DNA from: an uncultured Sutterella sp.
GTDB taxonomy: Bacteria > Pseudomonadota > Gammaproteobacteria > Burkholderiales > Burkholderiaceae_F
Length of the DNA stretch: 43,557 bases
Direction of reading: 5' to 3'
Assembly (NCBI GenBank): GCA_900544255.1
Contig: UQUM01000018.1
Location: forward strand, 1 to 43,557
Made by a program: the position numbers and the translations under genes. Of the stretch, positions 1 to 7,697 are shown in pieces (the stretch's first letter is position 1; the number at the start of each line of letters is the position of its first letter). The notes below the pieces were generated by a model. It was not told the DNA's origin, searched no databases, and was given only the letters and a program-made list of their open reading frames with translations.

Positions 1-2
1 CG

Positions 3-80
3 GAAGCGCTTCGCATTGCTGACAGAGTAGTAACGGGCGGGACGATCGTCCGTCAAGGAGAGCCGGAGTCAGACCGATGA
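3..80 (+). CDS. possible 3' tail of a tnpB gene cut by the window edge
   Basis: An open frame runs from the window start to TGA at 78-80 and begins EALRIADRVV. TnpB proteins often end with an NIRxEGLRI-like stretch just after the last RuvC motif, and this tail resembles that. A TnpB-type right-end structure follows directly (57-139), which supports the reading. Only about 25 residues are visible, so the assignment rests mainly on context. It could also be non-coding DNA. Confidence 0.35.
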   Translation, partial: EALRIADRVVTGGTIVRQGEPESDR

Positions 81-139
81 AAGTCGGCATCCGGCGTTTG
101 ATCCAAGAATCCTCAGCCTTAGGCAGGGGAGTACGTCAA
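57..139 (+). repeat. right end of an IS200/IS605-type (tnpB) element, copy 1
   Basis: This 83-bp block recurs inverted at 14166-14249 with only a few substitutions and one 1-base indel. It holds two hairpins: an outer GCCGGA/TCCGGC stem enclosing CCGA...TCGG, and CCTCAGCC-TTA-GGCAGGGG. It ends GGGGAGTACGTCAA. A terminal hairpin followed by a short tail ending TCAA is the known layout of IS200/IS605 right ends, which also form the 3' part of the TnpB guide (omega) RNA. The block ends 14 bp from the hemC stop codon, so the insertion sits directly behind hemC. Assigning it to a TnpB element is inference from structure. Confidence 0.55.
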
Positions 140-153
140 CCCGTCTTGTCTTT

Positions 154-1092
154 TTACGCCGCCGTTTCCCGAAGCACTTTTTCAAGAAGCACCCGCGCGC
201 CCTTAGCGTCCAATTCCTGCACCACCCGGGCGGCAAGCGCCAGGGGGTCTGCGTAGTCACCGCGCGCTTCGGCCGTAATCATTTCGCCGGTACGGTGGTC
301 GCCCACGTGCGCACGAAGCCACAGTTCCCCGTTTTCCACGATGCAGTACGCGGCCAACGGTACCTGGCAGGAACCGCCCAGCGCGCGGGACACGGCGCGT
401 TCGGCCATGCAACACGTCCGGGTATCGGCATCATTTAAGAACGCGAGAAAGGGGCGTACGGCGCTCGCCTCCTGTACTTCAATCCCCAAAGCGCCCTGTC
501 CCGGCGCAGGCAGGCTCATTTCCGGCTCGATGAAGTGCCGGATGCGGTCGGAGAGCTCCAATCGCTTTAAACCCGCCCCCGCCATCACGAGCGCATCAAA
601 TTCCCCGCGGTCAAGTTTCGCCAAGCGAGTTCCGACGTTGCCGCGGATCGACGCTACCTTAAGATGCGGGAACTTCGCGCGCAGCATCAGTTCGCGCCGC
701 AGGCTCGACGTTCCCACGACGGCGCCCGCGGGCAGCGCATCCAAACTTTCGTATTGCGGCGACACGAAGGCGTCGCGCGGATCTTCGCGCACGGCGACCG
801 CCGCAAGCACAAAGCCTTCCGGCAATTCCATCGGCACGTCTTTTAAGGAGTGAACGGCCAAATCGGCTTCCCCCGCCAACATCGCAGCTTCGAGTTCCTT
901 CACGAAAAGGCCTTTGCCGCCCACTTTCGACAAGGTTCGATCCAGAATCTGGTCTCCCTTCGTCGTCATGCCGAGCAGTTCCACCGCGGCTTCCGGATAC
1001 TGAGCGCGGAGCCGGGCCTGAATATGCAGCGCCTGCCACATTGCCAAGGGGCTTTCTCGGGTCGCGATCACACAATGCTTAAGGGATTCCAT
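154..1092 (-). CDS. hemC: porphobilinogen deaminase (hydroxymethylbilane synthase)
   Basis: HemC polymerises four porphobilinogen units into hydroxymethylbilane in cytosolic tetrapyrrole synthesis. The 312-residue length is normal for the family. Visible hallmarks are ATRESPLAMWQA near the N-terminus, KGLFVKELE, the HSLKDVP motif, GTSSLRRE, the substrate-binding SIRGNVGTRL, and the LGGSCQVPLAAY segment whose cysteine holds the dipyrromethane cofactor. It is divergent from argH, sharing a 271-bp intergenic region. The hemD gene that commonly follows hemC in this group is not present. Instead an IS-type right end abuts the 3' end. Confidence 0.97.
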   Translation of the reverse strand: MESLKHCVIATRESPLAMWQALHIQARLRAQYPEAAVELLGMTTKGDQILDRTLSKVGGKGLFVKELEAAMLAGEADLAVHSLKDVPMELPEGFVLAAVAVREDPRDAFVSPQYESLDALPAGAVVGTSSLRRELMLRAKFPHLKVASIRGNVGTRLAKLDRGEFDALVMAGAGLKRLELSDRIRHFIEPEMSLPAPGQGALGIEVQEASAVRPFLAFLNDADTRTCCMAERAVSRALGGSCQVPLAAYCIVENGELWLRAHVGDHRTGEMITAEARGDYADPLALAARVVQELDAKGARVLLEKVLRETAA

Positions 1093-1264
1093 TTTTCACT
1101 CCAAATTCGTTTCGGCGTAATTTTTGTTTCCGCCGAATTTTGCGGGCGGCATTCTAGCGGGCGTGCTTTTCGCGAGGCTTAATCGCCGGCGGTGTCCCGC
1201 ATTTTTTCGTTGTTTCTCAGCCGCTCCCCGCCGTTTTGTCGACAATTTTATGTCCCGATTTTGC

Positions 1265-1270
1265 TAAAAT
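1265..1270 (+). promoter_or_regulatory. argH: possible extended -10 element for argH
   Basis: TGCTAAAAT at 1262-1270 fits an extended -10 (TGnTATAAT) about 95 bp before the preferred argH start. No convincing -35 is seen at normal spacing. The rest of the hemC/argH intergenic region (1093-1363) shows no other clear signal. Confidence 0.3.
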
Positions 1271-1363
1271 GAATATTTTTCCCGCAGATTGGGATTCATT
1301 TTTCCCGCTGCCGAACCTAATTTTTTCGCGCCCGGCGCTGACAACAGCCCGCGGCAAAACACT

Positions 1364-2803
1364 ATGACAAACGCAGAGCACAATCATTCCGACGACCCGC
1401 TGCACGCCAAAAAAGAAGCGTGGTCCGGCCGTTTTTCCGAACCCGTCAGCGAGTTTGTGCTCCGATACACGCAGTCCGTGAGCTTTGATAAGCGCATGGC
1501 GATGGCCGACATCGACGGCTCGCTCGCGCACGCGACGATGCTTGAAAAGTGCGGCGTCATTTCGGCGCAGGACTTGGCGGACATCCGCCGCGGCATGGCG
1601 CAGATCCGCGACGAAATCACGTCCGGCAAATTCCAGTGGCAGCTTGAACTCGAAGACGTGCACCTTAACATCGAAGCGCGTCTTACGCAGTTGATCGGCG
1701 ACGCCGGCAAGCGCCTGCACACGGGCCGCAGCCGCAACGACCAGGTGGCGACCGACGTTCGTCTCTACCTGCGCAGCGAAGTCGACGAAATCATCAAGCG
1801 CCTTTTCCATCTGCAGGAAGTGCTCGTCAAGAAGGCCGAAAAAGAATACGACACGATTATGCCGGGCTTTACGCACATGCAGGTGGCGCAGCCCGTCACA
1901 TTCGGACACCACCTCCTTGCCTACGTAGAAATGTTCCAACGCGACTGGGAACGTATGTCGGACCTGCGTCACCGCGTGAACCGTTCGCCCTTGGGGGCCG
2001 CGGCGCTCGCCGGAACCACCTACCCCATCGACCGCGAATATTCCGCAAAGCTTTTGGGGTTTGAAGCCGTAGCACAGAATTCCTTAGACGCCGTGAGCGA
2101 CCGCGATTTCGGCATTGAATTCACGGCTGCCGCAGGGCTCGTGATGGTGCACATCTCGCGCCTTTCCGAAGAACTCGTCTACTGGATGAGCCAGCCCTTC
2201 TCCTTCATTAAGCTGCCGGATCGCTTTACGACGGGGTCTTCCATCATGCCCCAGAAGAAGAATCCGGACGTGCCGGAAACCGCCCGCGGCAAGTGCGCTC
2301 GCGTGATGGGCGACCTCGTCACGATGGCAATACTGATGAAGGGCCTGCCCCTTGCCTACAACAAGGATCTGCAGGAAGACAAGGAACCGGTCTTTGACGC
2401 GATCGACACGGTGAAGGATACGTTGCAGGCCTTCATCGAAATGATGACGGGCGTAGAACCCAACCGCGAACGCATGCGCGAAGCTGCGGCTTCGGGTTAC
2501 CCCACCGCCACCGACCTTGCCGACTACCTCGTGCGTCACGGCACGCCCTTCCGTACTGCGCACGACATCGTGGGCCGCGTGGTGCGGCATGCTTCCGAAT
2601 TGGGCTGCGACATCGCAGACTTGAAACTTGAAGATTTGCAGAGCTTCAGCGCCGATATCAAGGAAGACGTCTACCAGGTTCTCACCCTGGAAGGCGCCGT
2701 GGCAGCCCGTAACCACACGGGCGGCACCGCGCCCGCGCAGGTACTGCGTCAGGTGGAGCGCTGGAAGAAGGTCTTTGCGGAACGCGAAACAGAGCTGGCG
2801 TAA
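1364..2803 (+). CDS. argH: argininosuccinate lyase
   Basis: ArgH splits argininosuccinate into arginine and fumarate, the last step of arginine synthesis. I chose the ATG at 1364 (MTNAEHNH, 479 residues). The frame is open from 1289, but those 25 extra residues are not family-like, and KKEAWSGRFSEPV, the conserved start of ArgH, follows soon after 1364. Superfamily marks include LHTGRSRNDQVATD, FTHMQVAQPVTFGHHLLAY, and the signature loop GSSIMPQKKNPD that carries the catalytic serine. A strong hairpin terminator follows. It is transcribed away from hemC. Confidence 0.96.
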   Translation: MTNAEHNHSDDPLHAKKEAWSGRFSEPVSEFVLRYTQSVSFDKRMAMADIDGSLAHATMLEKCGVISAQDLADIRRGMAQIRDEITSGKFQWQLELEDVHLNIEARLTQLIGDAGKRLHTGRSRNDQVATDVRLYLRSEVDEIIKRLFHLQEVLVKKAEKEYDTIMPGFTHMQVAQPVTFGHHLLAYVEMFQRDWERMSDLRHRVNRSPLGAAALAGTTYPIDREYSAKLLGFEAVAQNSLDAVSDRDFGIEFTAAAGLVMVHISRLSEELVYWMSQPFSFIKLPDRFTTGSSIMPQKKNPDVPETARGKCARVMGDLVTMAILMKGLPLAYNKDLQEDKEPVFDAIDTVKDTLQAFIEMMTGVEPNRERMREAAASGYPTATDLADYLVRHGTPFRTAHDIVGRVVRHASELGCDIADLKLEDLQSFSADIKEDVYQVLTLEGAVAARNHTGGTAPAQVLRQVERWKKVFAERETELA

Positions 2804-2820
2804 ACCGCCGCCCGCTTAAC

Positions 2821-2855
2821 AAAACGGCCGAGAGTTTTTCACTCCCGGCCGTTTT
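2821..2855 (+). terminator. hairpin terminator after argH
   Basis: A near-perfect stem, AAAACGGCCGAGAG paired with CTCCCGGCCGTTTT with one internal mismatch, is flanked by A and T runs. It lies between convergent argH and uppP and could act in both directions. Confidence 0.85.
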
Positions 2856-2893
2856 GTTCTTACCACCTTACCAACCAAAATCACATCAACCAC

Positions 2894-2927
2894 CAAAAAA
2901 AGCCCGATGCGTCCAAACACCGAGCTT
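2894..2927 (-). terminator. hairpin terminator after uppP
   Basis: Read on the minus strand, GCTCGGTG pairs with CATCGGGC (two G-U pairs) and is followed by seven T residues. It lies 24 bp after the uppP stop codon. Confidence 0.7.
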
Positions 2928-2950
2928 CTTAGTCAATCTGCGGATGTCGT

Positions 2951-3781
2951 TCAGAAATCCGCCAATCCCATGCTGCACAGCACCAACACCATGATGCCGA
3001 AGACGATGCGGTACCAGCCGAAAGCCTTGAAGTCGTTGTGTGCCACGTAGCGCAGGAGCCAGCGAACCACTACGATGGCGCTCACGAAGCTCACCGCGAA
3101 CCCCACGGCAATCCCGGGGAGCCCGTCCGCAGAAAGCATCTCGCGACTCTTCCACAAGTCGTAAACCGTCGCCCCGAAGATCGTTGGGATCGCAAGAAAG
3201 AACGAAAATTCCGTCGCCGCCGTCCGAGACAGTCCCAACGCCATGCCGCCGATGATGGTAGCTCCCGAACGACTCGTCCCCGGAATAAGCGCCAAGCACT
3301 GCATGAAACCCACACCCAGCGCATCCTTCCACGTCATGTCGTCCATCGTCGCCACACGGGGAATGCGCCCCGTCTTCTGCTGCCAGTTTTCGAGCCACAA
3401 AATGAGGATACCGCCCACCATCAAGGCCGTTGCCACGGCCGCAGGATTAAAGAGGTAGTGCTTCACGTAAGACGCCAAAAGCACCCCCAACACCGCCGCC
3501 GGGATAAACGCCACCACGGTGTTCACCGCAAGGCGCTGCTCTTTCCCCGGCTTAAAAAGATTCATCAGTATCGAGAGAATGCGCTCCTTATAGTGCCAGC
3601 AAACGGCGACGATGGCCCCGGCCTGAATGGCGACGTAAAACGTATCCGCGGCCGCCGTCTCATGAAAACCGATCAAGTCACCGGCGATGATGAGATGCCC
3701 CGTCGAACTCACCGGCAGAAATTCAGTGAGACCTTCGACGACACCTAAAAAAACGACCTGCAGGGCGTAAATCCAATCCAT
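2951..3781 (-). CDS. uppP: undecaprenyl-diphosphatase (BacA/UppP)
   Basis: This integral membrane phosphatase recycles undecaprenyl pyrophosphate to the monophosphate carrier used for peptidoglycan and other envelope polymers. It can confer bacitracin tolerance. The 276 residues are typical of the family. Both signature motifs are present: EGLTEFLPVSSTGHLII near residues 16-32 and PGTSRSGATI near the middle, which line the active site. Several hydrophobic helices are visible. It ends in its own terminator. The corC-like gene lies 15 bp upstream on the same strand, so the two may be co-transcribed. Confidence 0.96.
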   Translation of the reverse strand: MDWIYALQVVFLGVVEGLTEFLPVSSTGHLIIAGDLIGFHETAAADTFYVAIQAGAIVAVCWHYKERILSILMNLFKPGKEQRLAVNTVVAFIPAAVLGVLLASYVKHYLFNPAAVATALMVGGILILWLENWQQKTGRIPRVATMDDMTWKDALGVGFMQCLALIPGTSRSGATIIGGMALGLSRTAATEFSFFLAIPTIFGATVYDLWKSREMLSADGLPGIAVGFAVSFVSAIVVVRWLLRYVAHNDFKAFGWYRIVFGIMVLVLCSMGLADF

Positions 3782-3796
3782 ATGGTTCCTCAGTGT

Positions 3797-5155
3797 TTAG
3801 TGGTTTTCTTGGGCGGATGTCTTATCCGCCGGTTTGTCGTTCGATTCCGTTGCCAGCCCGTCGTTCACGCGCTGCGCAAGCACTTTATCGATGCGGCGGC
3901 CGTCCATGTCGGCCACTTCAAATTTCCAGCCTTCCCAAGTGACGACGTCCCCGGTCTTCGGAAGACGCATCAAGAGAAGCATCATCATGCCGGACAAGGT
4001 GTTGTAGCGTCCTGCGTCTTCCTCAGGAACCGATTGCAGCTTAAGGCAGTCCTTTAATTCCGGCACCGGAATGATGCCGTCCAAGAACCACGAACCGTCC
4101 TCGCGCGGTACGGCCCACGCTTCGTCCGTCGTCTCGGGCTTAAATTCCCCGGCAATGGCTTCCAACAGATCCCGCGGCGTCACGAGCCCCACCACGGCTC
4201 CGTACTCGTCCACCACCAGCGCAAGCGGCACGTCGGTACCCTTAAAGTGTTCCAAAAGCTCCATGCCGTTCAGAGATTCCGGTACATAGGTCGCACTCAG
4301 AAGGTTCTTCGTGAAGTCAGGCTTTTCCGATTCCAGCATCTGCTGCAGAAGCGTCCGGGTGGAACACACGCCCTTAATGTTGTCGAGACTCCCTTCGGCG
4401 ACCACCAAACGAGAGCGGCGGCTCGTCTGAATCTTGCGGATATTTTCTTCGCGGCTGTCTTCCAAATCGAGCCACTCGATGTCGCTGCGGGGAATCATGA
4501 TGGAACCGACCTGCCGGTCATCGAGCCTGAAGACATTTCGCACCATGTCGCGCTCGGACGCTTCAATGACGCCCGATTCGCTCCCCTCTTCAATCATTGC
4601 GTGAATTTCTTCTTCGGTGACGCTCGCTTCTTCTTTGCCCGACTGCCCGCAAAGCTTCAGGAGACCTTCGGTTGACGCGGAAAGCAACTTCACGAAGGGA
4701 CTCATGATGAGCGACAACCAACGCAAGGGCCCCGCCACACGGCAGGCAATCCCTTCGGGGTTCACCTGTCCCAAGCGCTTCGGAACCAATTCCCCCAGGA
4801 CGATGGAGAAGTAGGTCACCAGCACCACGACGAGCACGAGCCCGATCATTTTGGCCGTTTCCGCGCTTAAACCCCACGCGACAAGCAGATCCGCCACGGG
4901 GGTTGCAAGCGCCGATTCCCCCACGATACCGGACAAAATTCCGATCGACGTAATCCCCACCTGAATGGTGGACAAAGCCCACGTCGGATTGCTCTGAAGC
5001 TTCAAAGCGGTGTCCGCCCGCTTGTCGCCATCCTCGAGCCGCACCTGAAGCCGGGCTCGGCGACTTGCCACGAGTGCGATTTCACTCATGGCAAAAAGAC
5101 CGTTTAAGAAAATGAGCCCCAATAAAAGGAGCACGTCAAATCCGCTGTCCATCAT
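3797..5155 (-). CDS. CNNM/CorC-type membrane protein with CBS pair (hemolysin family)
   Basis: The 452 residues have the UPF0053 layout. An N-terminal CNNM/DUF21 transmembrane domain covers about residues 1-190 (LLLLGLIFLNGLFAMSEIALV, then VLGELVPKRLG). A pair of CBS domains follows at about 210-330 (MIPRSDIEWLD, LVVDEYGAVVGLVT). The C-terminal CorC_HlyC transporter-associated domain holds YNTLSGMMMLLL. Relatives are implicated in Mg2+/Co2+ export or resistance; the hemolysin name is historical. It lies upstream of uppP and downstream of ybaB on the same strand. The substrate is not decided by the sequence. Confidence 0.9.
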   Translation of the reverse strand: MMDSGFDVLLLLGLIFLNGLFAMSEIALVASRRARLQVRLEDGDKRADTALKLQSNPTWALSTIQVGITSIGILSGIVGESALATPVADLLVAWGLSAETAKMIGLVLVVVLVTYFSIVLGELVPKRLGQVNPEGIACRVAGPLRWLSLIMSPFVKLLSASTEGLLKLCGQSGKEEASVTEEEIHAMIEEGSESGVIEASERDMVRNVFRLDDRQVGSIMIPRSDIEWLDLEDSREENIRKIQTSRRSRLVVAEGSLDNIKGVCSTRTLLQQMLESEKPDFTKNLLSATYVPESLNGMELLEHFKGTDVPLALVVDEYGAVVGLVTPRDLLEAIAGEFKPETTDEAWAVPREDGSWFLDGIIPVPELKDCLKLQSVPEEDAGRYNTLSGMMMLLLMRLPKTGDVVTWEGWKFEVADMDGRRIDKVLAQRVNDGLATESNDKPADKTSAQENH

Positions 5156-5247
5156 CCGTCAGACGCAAATAAAGAAAGCCCGAATTCTAAAGGCAACCGC
5201 CGCGGGCGGCCTTCAGTTTTCGGGCCAAAAATCAAACCGAAGCCGAT

Positions 5248-5580
5248 TTAAAAGGGAAGCTTAAACCCCGGGGGAAGCGGCAACCCCGCCGTCGCTTCCT
5301 TCATCTTCTGCTGAGAAACAGCTTCCGCCTTATGCGTCGCGTCGTTGATGGCCGCGGCGATCAAATCTTCCAGCATTTCCTTGTCATCCGGATCCCCGGT
5401 AAGAAGTTTCGCGTCGATTTCCACGCGACGGGCCTCATGCTTACAGGTCGTCGTCACCTTCACGGCACCGGCACCGGCTTCGCCCGTCACTTCCATGTTG
5501 CCAAGTTCGTTCTGCAAACGTTCAACGTTTTTCTGCATTTTCTGGGCCTGAGCCAACAAGCCTTGAATATTTCCACGCAT
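5248..5580 (-). CDS. ybaB: YbaB/EbfC nucleoid-associated protein
   Basis: This is a small dimeric DNA-binding protein of the YbaB/EbfC family, usually encoded directly behind dnaX. I chose ATG 5580 (MRGNIQGLLAQAQKMQ, 110 residues) because it matches the usual family start and has AAGGA about 11 bp upstream; a TTG-started version from 5607 is nine residues longer. Conserved parts are the coiled-coil N-terminus, EVTGEAGAGAVKV, RRVEID, DKEMLEDLIAAA and the C-terminal LPPGFKLPF. The 5' end overlaps the dnaX tau reading frame by 59 bp. The recR gene that often follows ybaB is absent here. Confidence 0.93.
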   Translation of the reverse strand: MRGNIQGLLAQAQKMQKNVERLQNELGNMEVTGEAGAGAVKVTTTCKHEARRVEIDAKLLTGDPDDKEMLEDLIAAAINDATHKAEAVSQQKMKEATAGLPLPPGFKLPF

Positions 5581-6058
5581 TTGCTTCGAAATCCTTAATT
5601 TCGTCAAAGGTCAAAAGTCGGACGGAAGTCTCAATGACTTCGCTTCCTATTTTCTGCACGCATTTTTGCACAAACGGATCACTTTTGAAGGCTTCCACCA
5701 TCGCGCGACGCGCCTTCAATTTCTCCGTTTCCACAACCTTCGTCACCGTGAGCTCATCGTCGCGCCGTTCGCGCGCCGCAAAATGCACGGCAAAATCGTG
5801 CCCGGCGGCTTTCGTGAGCGCTTCCCGCAGCGTCTTCACCACGGCTTCCGAGACAAGGCTCGCGGCCGCCGGGGCAAGCAACACGTGCCGATCGTCGAAT
5901 TCGTCCACGGCGCTCCCCGCCGCCACTTCGCGTGCGAGTCCCGTGAGTTCCGTTCTGCACAGCAGTTCGCGCCAGTTAAGCAGAAGCGCGGAAGGATGAA
6001 TGTCCGCCGGCAACGGCAGTTTCCCCTCGCCTCTGGTGTGCAGCTTCTTAACCGGCGC
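5522..6058 (-). CDS. dnaX: DnaX tau C-terminal region, reached only by a +1 shift
   Basis: This frame continues dnaX but is offset by +1 relative to the ATPase part (6048-7349). It encodes about 178 residues from APVKKLHTR to GPENAEKR. It looks like tau domain V, which contacts the replicase alpha subunit: the segment starting LNWRELLCRTELTGLARE resembles the W..LV..L.L.GLARQLA pattern of that domain. There is no good start codon or ribosome-binding site of its own. Joined at the CCC-C site at 6059-6062, the full product would be about 608 residues, normal for a betaproteobacterial tau. It overlaps ybaB by 59 bp. Confidence 0.75.
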   Translation of the reverse strand, partial: APVKKLHTRGEGKLPLPADIHPSALLLNWRELLCRTELTGLAREVAAGSAVDEFDDRHVLLAPAAASLVSEAVVKTLREALTKAAGHDFAVHFAARERRDDELTVTKVVETEKLKARRAMVEAFKSDPFVQKCVQKIGSEVIETSVRLLTFDEIKDFEANAWKYSRLVGSGPENAEKR

Positions 6059-6071
6059 GGGGCTCTCCCCC
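6048..6071 (-). promoter_or_regulatory. dnaX: putative +1 frameshift site in dnaX
   Basis: On the minus strand the order is AGGGGG, four bases (AGAG), CCC-CGC-GCC-GGT-TAA. A proline tRNA on CCC can re-pair with the overlapping CCC after a one-base forward slip, which puts the ribosome exactly into the tau frame. The AGGGGG lies just upstream, as in the well-known prfB (release factor 2) +1 site. A stem pairing CCCCGCGCC with GGCGAGGGG (one mismatch, 22-base loop) overlaps the site. The alternative is a one-base sequencing or assembly error in the G5 run at 6067-6071. Confidence 0.5.
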
Positions 6072-7349
6072 TTCGTCTTCCCAGGGAGGCATCGCCGAGA
6101 GATCCGGTTCCGCCACAGGCGGGATGTCTTCAGTAGGCTCCGCAACGTGCGGCAACTCTGCGGACGCTGTCGCCGGTTTGGTCGCGGGTGCCGCAGCCCC
6201 AGGTTTCAGCGACGCCGTCTTTTCCGGCACCTTCAGCCCCACGCGGGTACCGGCCGGACGGAAAGCGAGCATACGGAGCACCGCCATCGTGAACCCGGCG
6301 AATTCATCGGGCGCCAGCGGCATATCGTTGCGGGCCTGCAGCGCAATCTGATAATCGAGCTGCACTTCTTCCGGGGTCATCGCCCGCGCGAGCGCCTTTA
6401 CCCCCTCGGAAATTTCTTCGTTGTCCGCCAAGAAGTCCGGCACCTTCTGCCAAATGGCAATGCGGTGCAACAAAGCCGCCATCGAGCGGATGGCTTCCGA
6501 GTACGACAATCCCTGCGTACCGAGTTTTTCCGCTTCCTGCATGGCTGCCGCGGCATCCCCCGCCGCGACACATGTAAGAAGAGTGGTGAGCGCGTCGTCG
6601 CCTGCCACCCCCAGCATTTCCCGCACGGCAGTCAAGGTGACGGGGCCCGCGGCATACGCAATCGCCTGATCCAAAAGACTCAGCCCATCGCGCATGGAAC
6701 CGTTTGCGCATTTGCCCAGAAGCATCAGCGCGGGCTTTTCCGCTTCAATCCCTTCCTTTTGAAGGATATCCTGCATGTGATCGGCCACCGCCGCAGGCGT
6801 CATGTTTCTCAGATTGAACTGCAGGCAGCGCGACAGAACCGTCATCGGCACCTTCTGCGGATCCGTCGTCGCGAGAATGAATTTCACGTGCTCGGGCGGC
6901 TCTTCCAAAGTCTTCAACATCGCATTGAAGGCATGCGTTGAAAGCATGTGCACTTCGTCGATCATGTAGACCTTGTAGCGCCCTTGTGTGGGCGCGTAGA
7001 CCGCTCGATCGAGAAGCGGCGTAATTTCTTCCACCGAGCGGTTTGAGGCCGCATCGATTTCGATGTAGTCGGGAAAACGCCCCTCGTCAATGGCGCGGCA
7101 GGCGTCGCACTTGCCGCAGGGGTGCGACGTCACGCCCCCTTTGCCGTCTTCGCCGGTGCAGTTAAGGCACTTCGCGAGAATACGGGACAACGTCGTCTTC
7201 CCGACGCCGCGGGTACCGGTAAATAAATACGCGTGATGCAGGCGATTTTCATCCAACGCGTGGCGCAGGGCCGCCACCACCGCGTCCTGTCCCACCATGC
7301 TGTCAAAATCGTGCGGCCGCCATTTGCGGGCGAGCACCTGATAACTCAT
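6048..7349 (-). CDS. dnaX: DNA polymerase III gamma/tau subunit, ATPase part (gamma-like product)
   Basis: DnaX is the ATPase of the clamp loader. This frame gives 433 residues. It starts MSYQVLARKWRP and has Walker A GTRGVGKT, the zinc-binding cysteines CLNC...CGKCDAC, the DEVHMLS Walker B, and SRC-type sensor residues in LSRCLQF. It then has the clamp-loader lid and collar, and a proline/alanine-rich linker ending MPPWEDE. It stops at TAA 6048-6050, just after that linker, which is about where gamma ends in species that make both forms. The remaining tau domain is in the +1 frame (5522-6058). The SRP RNA lies upstream and ybaB downstream. Confidence 0.95.
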   Translation of the reverse strand: MSYQVLARKWRPHDFDSMVGQDAVVAALRHALDENRLHHAYLFTGTRGVGKTTLSRILAKCLNCTGEDGKGGVTSHPCGKCDACRAIDEGRFPDYIEIDAASNRSVEEITPLLDRAVYAPTQGRYKVYMIDEVHMLSTHAFNAMLKTLEEPPEHVKFILATTDPQKVPMTVLSRCLQFNLRNMTPAAVADHMQDILQKEGIEAEKPALMLLGKCANGSMRDGLSLLDQAIAYAAGPVTLTAVREMLGVAGDDALTTLLTCVAAGDAAAAMQEAEKLGTQGLSYSEAIRSMAALLHRIAIWQKVPDFLADNEEISEGVKALARAMTPEEVQLDYQIALQARNDMPLAPDEFAGFTMAVLRMLAFRPAGTRVGLKVPEKTASLKPGAAAPATKPATASAELPHVAEPTEDIPPVAEPDLSAMPPWEDEGGEPRAG

Positions 7350-7456
7350 AGCCGACCCAAGAAATATTCAGAGTAGAGAACCGTTCTTTTGAAACGGCAG
7401 TAAGAATCGGGGAATTGTAGCGAATCGCAGGAAGCGAAAAAGACGCGGCGCAACAA

Positions 7457-7497
7457 AAACGCCGGATACGATAATGGCGAGCCTTATCCTCGGCACT
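7457..7497 (-). terminator. possible terminator of the SRP RNA
   Basis: On the minus strand GCCGAGGATA can pair with TATCCGGC (two-base bulge) and is followed by GTTTTTG, directly behind the conserved SRP RNA core. Confidence 0.4.
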
Positions 7498-7581
7498 GAA
7501 AGACTTCCGCTGTGGCTGCTTCGTTCCCGACCTGACCAGGTTCACAGAGCTTTCATGCGAGGGGACCCGCCGGGGCGGCAT
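7484..7581 (-). ncRNA. ffs: 4.5S signal recognition particle RNA
   Basis: The minus strand carries the conserved apical part of bacterial small SRP RNA: GGTCAGGTCGGGAACGAAGC, with the Ffh-binding symmetric and asymmetric loops, preceded by GGGTCCCCTCGCATGA and CTGTGAACC. It forms a single long hairpin of about 98 nt; the ends are approximate. A TAAAAT box lies just upstream (around 7585-7590), which fits a -10 element. Placement upstream of dnaX is common in Burkholderiales. With Ffh it targets membrane proteins to the translocon. Confidence 0.9.
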
Positions 7582-7639
7582 TTTATCGGAAAGTTGCGCG
7601 GCCCGCACCCGATTTGCGTAAAAAAATGCGACCGCCCGC

Positions 7640-7670
7640 AAAAAAGGCCCGGAATTTAGTTTCCGAGCCT
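7640..7670 (-). terminator. hairpin terminator after the binding-protein gene
   Basis: On the minus strand AGGCTCGGAA pairs with TTCCGGGCCT (one G-T pair) and is followed by a T run, 27 bp after the stop codon of the gene at 7698. Confidence 0.85.
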
Positions 7671-7697
7671 CACTTTAGACGGGTCTCAGGGCCGTTC

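Noticed and set aside
42..51. The palindrome GACGATCGTC here and again at 14299-14308 near both repeat copies
   Set aside because: Distance and orientation relative to the two repeat copies differ, and short palindromes of this kind arise by chance in GC-rich DNA.
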